This document shows positions 62,678 to 64,000 of a stretch of 64,000 bases of DNA, one piece after another; within the stretch, counting starts at the first letter, position 1, and every line of letters begins with the position of its first letter. The DNA is from Mesorhizobium sp. (GTDB taxonomy: Bacteria > Pseudomonadota > Alphaproteobacteria > Rhizobiales > Rhizobiaceae): positions 1,034,165-1,098,164 of the forward strand of contig SAJS01000001.1 in NCBI GenBank assembly GCA_004017535.1. Direction: 5' to 3'. The notes under the pieces are model-generated. The model was not told the origin of the DNA. It worked only from the letters and a program-made list of their open reading frames with translations, and did not search any database. A program made the translations under genes and the position numbers.

Positions 62678-63964
62678 TCAAATCCTGTCGCGCAGCGCGA
62701 ACCAGCTGAGCGCCAGAAACAAGAGCGGCGCGCGAAAGCGGCGGCCGCCCGGGAAGGCGGGGATATTCAGGTCCTCGATCAGTTTCAGGCGGTCGCGATT
62801 ACCGGCAACGGTCTCGGCATAGAGCTTGCCGAAGAAATTCGACAGCATGACGCCGTGGCCGGAATAGCCACCGATCGAGATCACATTCGGCATCACTTCG
62901 CGCACGAACGGCTTCCTCGGCATGGTTATGCCGACATAGCCGCCCCAGCCATGCGTGATCTCGACATCCTTGAGGTCCGGGTAGAGTTCTGCGATCTGCC
63001 TGCGGATGTGGATATGGATGTCCTTCGGATCGGCGACGGCATAGACCTCGCGGCCGCCGAACAACAGCCGGCCGTCTTTCGACTTGCGGAAATAGCGCAC
63101 CACGAAACGGGAATCGTCGACGGACTCGCCGCCCGGCAGCACTTTGGAAGCAGCGCCGAGCGGTACGGTCGCGCCGATGAAAGAGCCGATCGGCATGATA
63201 TGCGCCGCGCTCACCGGCTCGAGATTGCCGCCATAGGCATTGACCCCGATCAGGCATTTGTCGGCCGTGATCGTGCCCCTGGGCGTCGTGACCTTCACCT
63301 TGCCGCCGCTGGAAATTATGCCGGTGGACGGCGTCTGCTCGAAGAGAAGCGCGCCGGCGCCGGCCGCCACTTTCGCCGTGCCGATCACGAGCTTCAGCGG
63401 ATGGATGTGACCGGTGCCGATGTCGCGGGTGCCGCCGAAGTAGCGCGACGAACCCAACCGCTGCGCCGTCTCCGCCTGGTCCATGAAGCTTAAATGCGGA
63501 TAGCCGAAGCGGGTCCCCATGATCTCGGCGTGGCGCCTGTAGTCGTCGACGTATCGCTGCTTGTGCGCCACCGAAAGCTGGCCCGGCATATAGTCGATGT
63601 CGATCGCGTTGGCGGCAGCGAAGTCAAGCAGATGCGCCTTGGCCTCTTCCGCCATGTCGAACAGCGCCCTGGCGCGGGAAAGCCCATATTCGGCCTCCAA
63701 CTCTTCCGCCCAGGCACGCTGCCCGGTGCCGAGCTGGCCGCCATTGCGTCCGGACGCGCCGTCGCCGAAGCGATAGGCCTCGATCAGTACGACATTTGCG
63801 CCCCCCTTGGCCAGATGCGCTGCAGCCGAGAGGCCGGTAAAGCCGCCGCCGACGATGACGACGTCGCAGGTCCGGTCGCCGTCAAGAGGCGGATATTCGG
63901 GGCGAGGGCCGACCGTATCCTCATACCAGGACCGGCCGGGAGAGATGGGGGATTGGTAGGGCAT
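62678..63964 (-). CDS. FAD-dependent amine oxidoreductase (PuuB/DadA-like)
   Basis: 428 residues of the DAO family. The FAD motif VVIVGGGFTGLSAAAHL lies near 35-51; the next motif is RFGDGASGRNGGQLGTG, typical of gamma-glutamylputrescine oxidase PuuB. The C-terminus has GWGGYVGITMPRKPFV and SIGGYSGHGVMLSNFFGKL. It probably oxidises a primary amine such as gamma-glutamylputrescine, but related enzymes use amino acids, so this is not settled. Short 8-bp tandem repeats lie just upstream of the start. Confidence 0.85.
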   Translation of the reverse strand: MPYQSPISPGRSWYEDTVGPRPEYPPLDGDRTCDVVIVGGGFTGLSAAAHLAKGGANVVLIEAYRFGDGASGRNGGQLGTGQRAWAEELEAEYGLSRARALFDMAEEAKAHLLDFAAANAIDIDYMPGQLSVAHKQRYVDDYRRHAEIMGTRFGYPHLSFMDQAETAQRLGSSRYFGGTRDIGTGHIHPLKLVIGTAKVAAGAGALLFEQTPSTGIISSGGKVKVTTPRGTITADKCLIGVNAYGGNLEPVSAAHIMPIGSFIGATVPLGAASKVLPGGESVDDSRFVVRYFRKSKDGRLLFGGREVYAVADPKDIHIHIRRQIAELYPDLKDVEITHGWGGYVGITMPRKPFVREVMPNVISIGGYSGHGVMLSNFFGKLYAETVAGNRDRLKLIEDLNIPAFPGGRRFRAPLLFLALSWFALRDRI

Positions 63965-63973
63965 GATGCTCGC

Positions 63974-64000
63974 AGTAGGGGAGTAGGGGAGTAGGGGAGT
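63974..64000. repeat. 8-bp tandem repeat AGTAGGGG at window end
   Basis: Three full copies of AGTAGGGG and the start of a fourth, cut off by the window end. It lies 10 bp upstream of the start codon of the FAD oxidoreductase gene (minus strand). Copy number could vary by slippage; its true length is unseen. Confidence 0.85.

Overview
The window is chromosomal DNA of a high-GC alphaproteobacterium of the order Rhizobiales, most probably Mesorhizobium or a close relative in the Phyllobacteriaceae. The basis is the conserved block murA-DUF2948-hisD-UPF0262-LMW phosphatase-infA-maf-yacG, the zwf-pgl-edd operon, a split Tad pilus locus, and several copies of the short palindromic intergenic repeats (core GTGGGAACCGGTTT) common in that group. 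No replication origin, rRNA operon, CRISPR array or complete prophage was seen.

Layout. 0.3-1.6 kb: a membrane diguanylate cyclase. 1.8-3.1 kb: an intact IS481-type insertion sequence ending 17 bp from tRNA-Phe. 3.5-9.3 kb: a housekeeping block on the minus strand (yacG, maf, infA, phosphatase, UPF0262, hisD, DUF2948, murA, a 58-residue basic protein). 9.5-12.1 kb: tRNA-Thr followed by an accessory patch (XRE-type regulator, small ribbon-helix-helix protein, unknown protein). 12.2-14.7 kb: a degenerate GGDEF protein, a nuclease-like membrane protein and a small membrane protein. 14.7-27.8 kb: a Tad/Flp pilus locus in two divergent operons. The minus operon is flp-cpaB-cpaC-lipoprotein-tadG-tadE-tadE-cpaE, followed by an L,D-transpeptidase and a coiled-coil protein; the plus operon is cpaF-tadB-tadC-tadD-cpaA. 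A consensus-like CtrA box lies between them. 27.9-31.5 kb: four membrane lipid-type enzymes in a row (fatty acid hydroxylase/sterol desaturase, ICMT-type methyltransferase, PAP2 phosphatase, acyltransferase). 31.5-33.9 kb: a decayed transposase, a small membrane peptide, a periplasmic-binding-fold lipoprotein and a small secreted protein.

34.0-44.6 kb is the most coherent specialised system. It has a 1223-residue RTX/T1SS-143 adhesin, a divergently transcribed LapG/BTLCP-type cysteine protease, a ribbon-helix-helix regulator with a possible PAS domain, and a full type I secretion machine (HlyD-type adaptor, ABC ATPase with a C39-like domain, TolC). Its plan resembles the Pseudomonas Lap biofilm system, but no LapD receptor is present here. 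45.0-48.7 kb: a homoserine dehydrogenase-like oxidoreductase with a SAF domain, convergent with a complete galactitol-type PTS (EIIC, EIIA, EIIB), which is unusual in rhizobia. 49.0-54.9 kb: proC, a Pro-rich protein with an in-frame 270-bp duplication, folD, a GlxA-type regulator and a secreted VWA protein. 55.0-60.0 kb: Entner-Doudoroff entry genes edd, pgl and zwf, with a divergent short-chain dehydrogenase. 60.2-64.0 kb: an orphan Mur-ligase-like protein with a C-terminal cysteine cluster, an SH3 protein, and a PuuB-type FAD oxidoreductase with 8-bp tandem repeats upstream of its start.

Taken together, surface attachment (Tad pilus, secreted adhesin) and two GGDEF proteins, one predicted active and one predicted to bind but not make c-di-GMP, share this window with cell-wall and central carbon metabolism. 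All functions are read from sequence motifs and family knowledge; no database searches were run.
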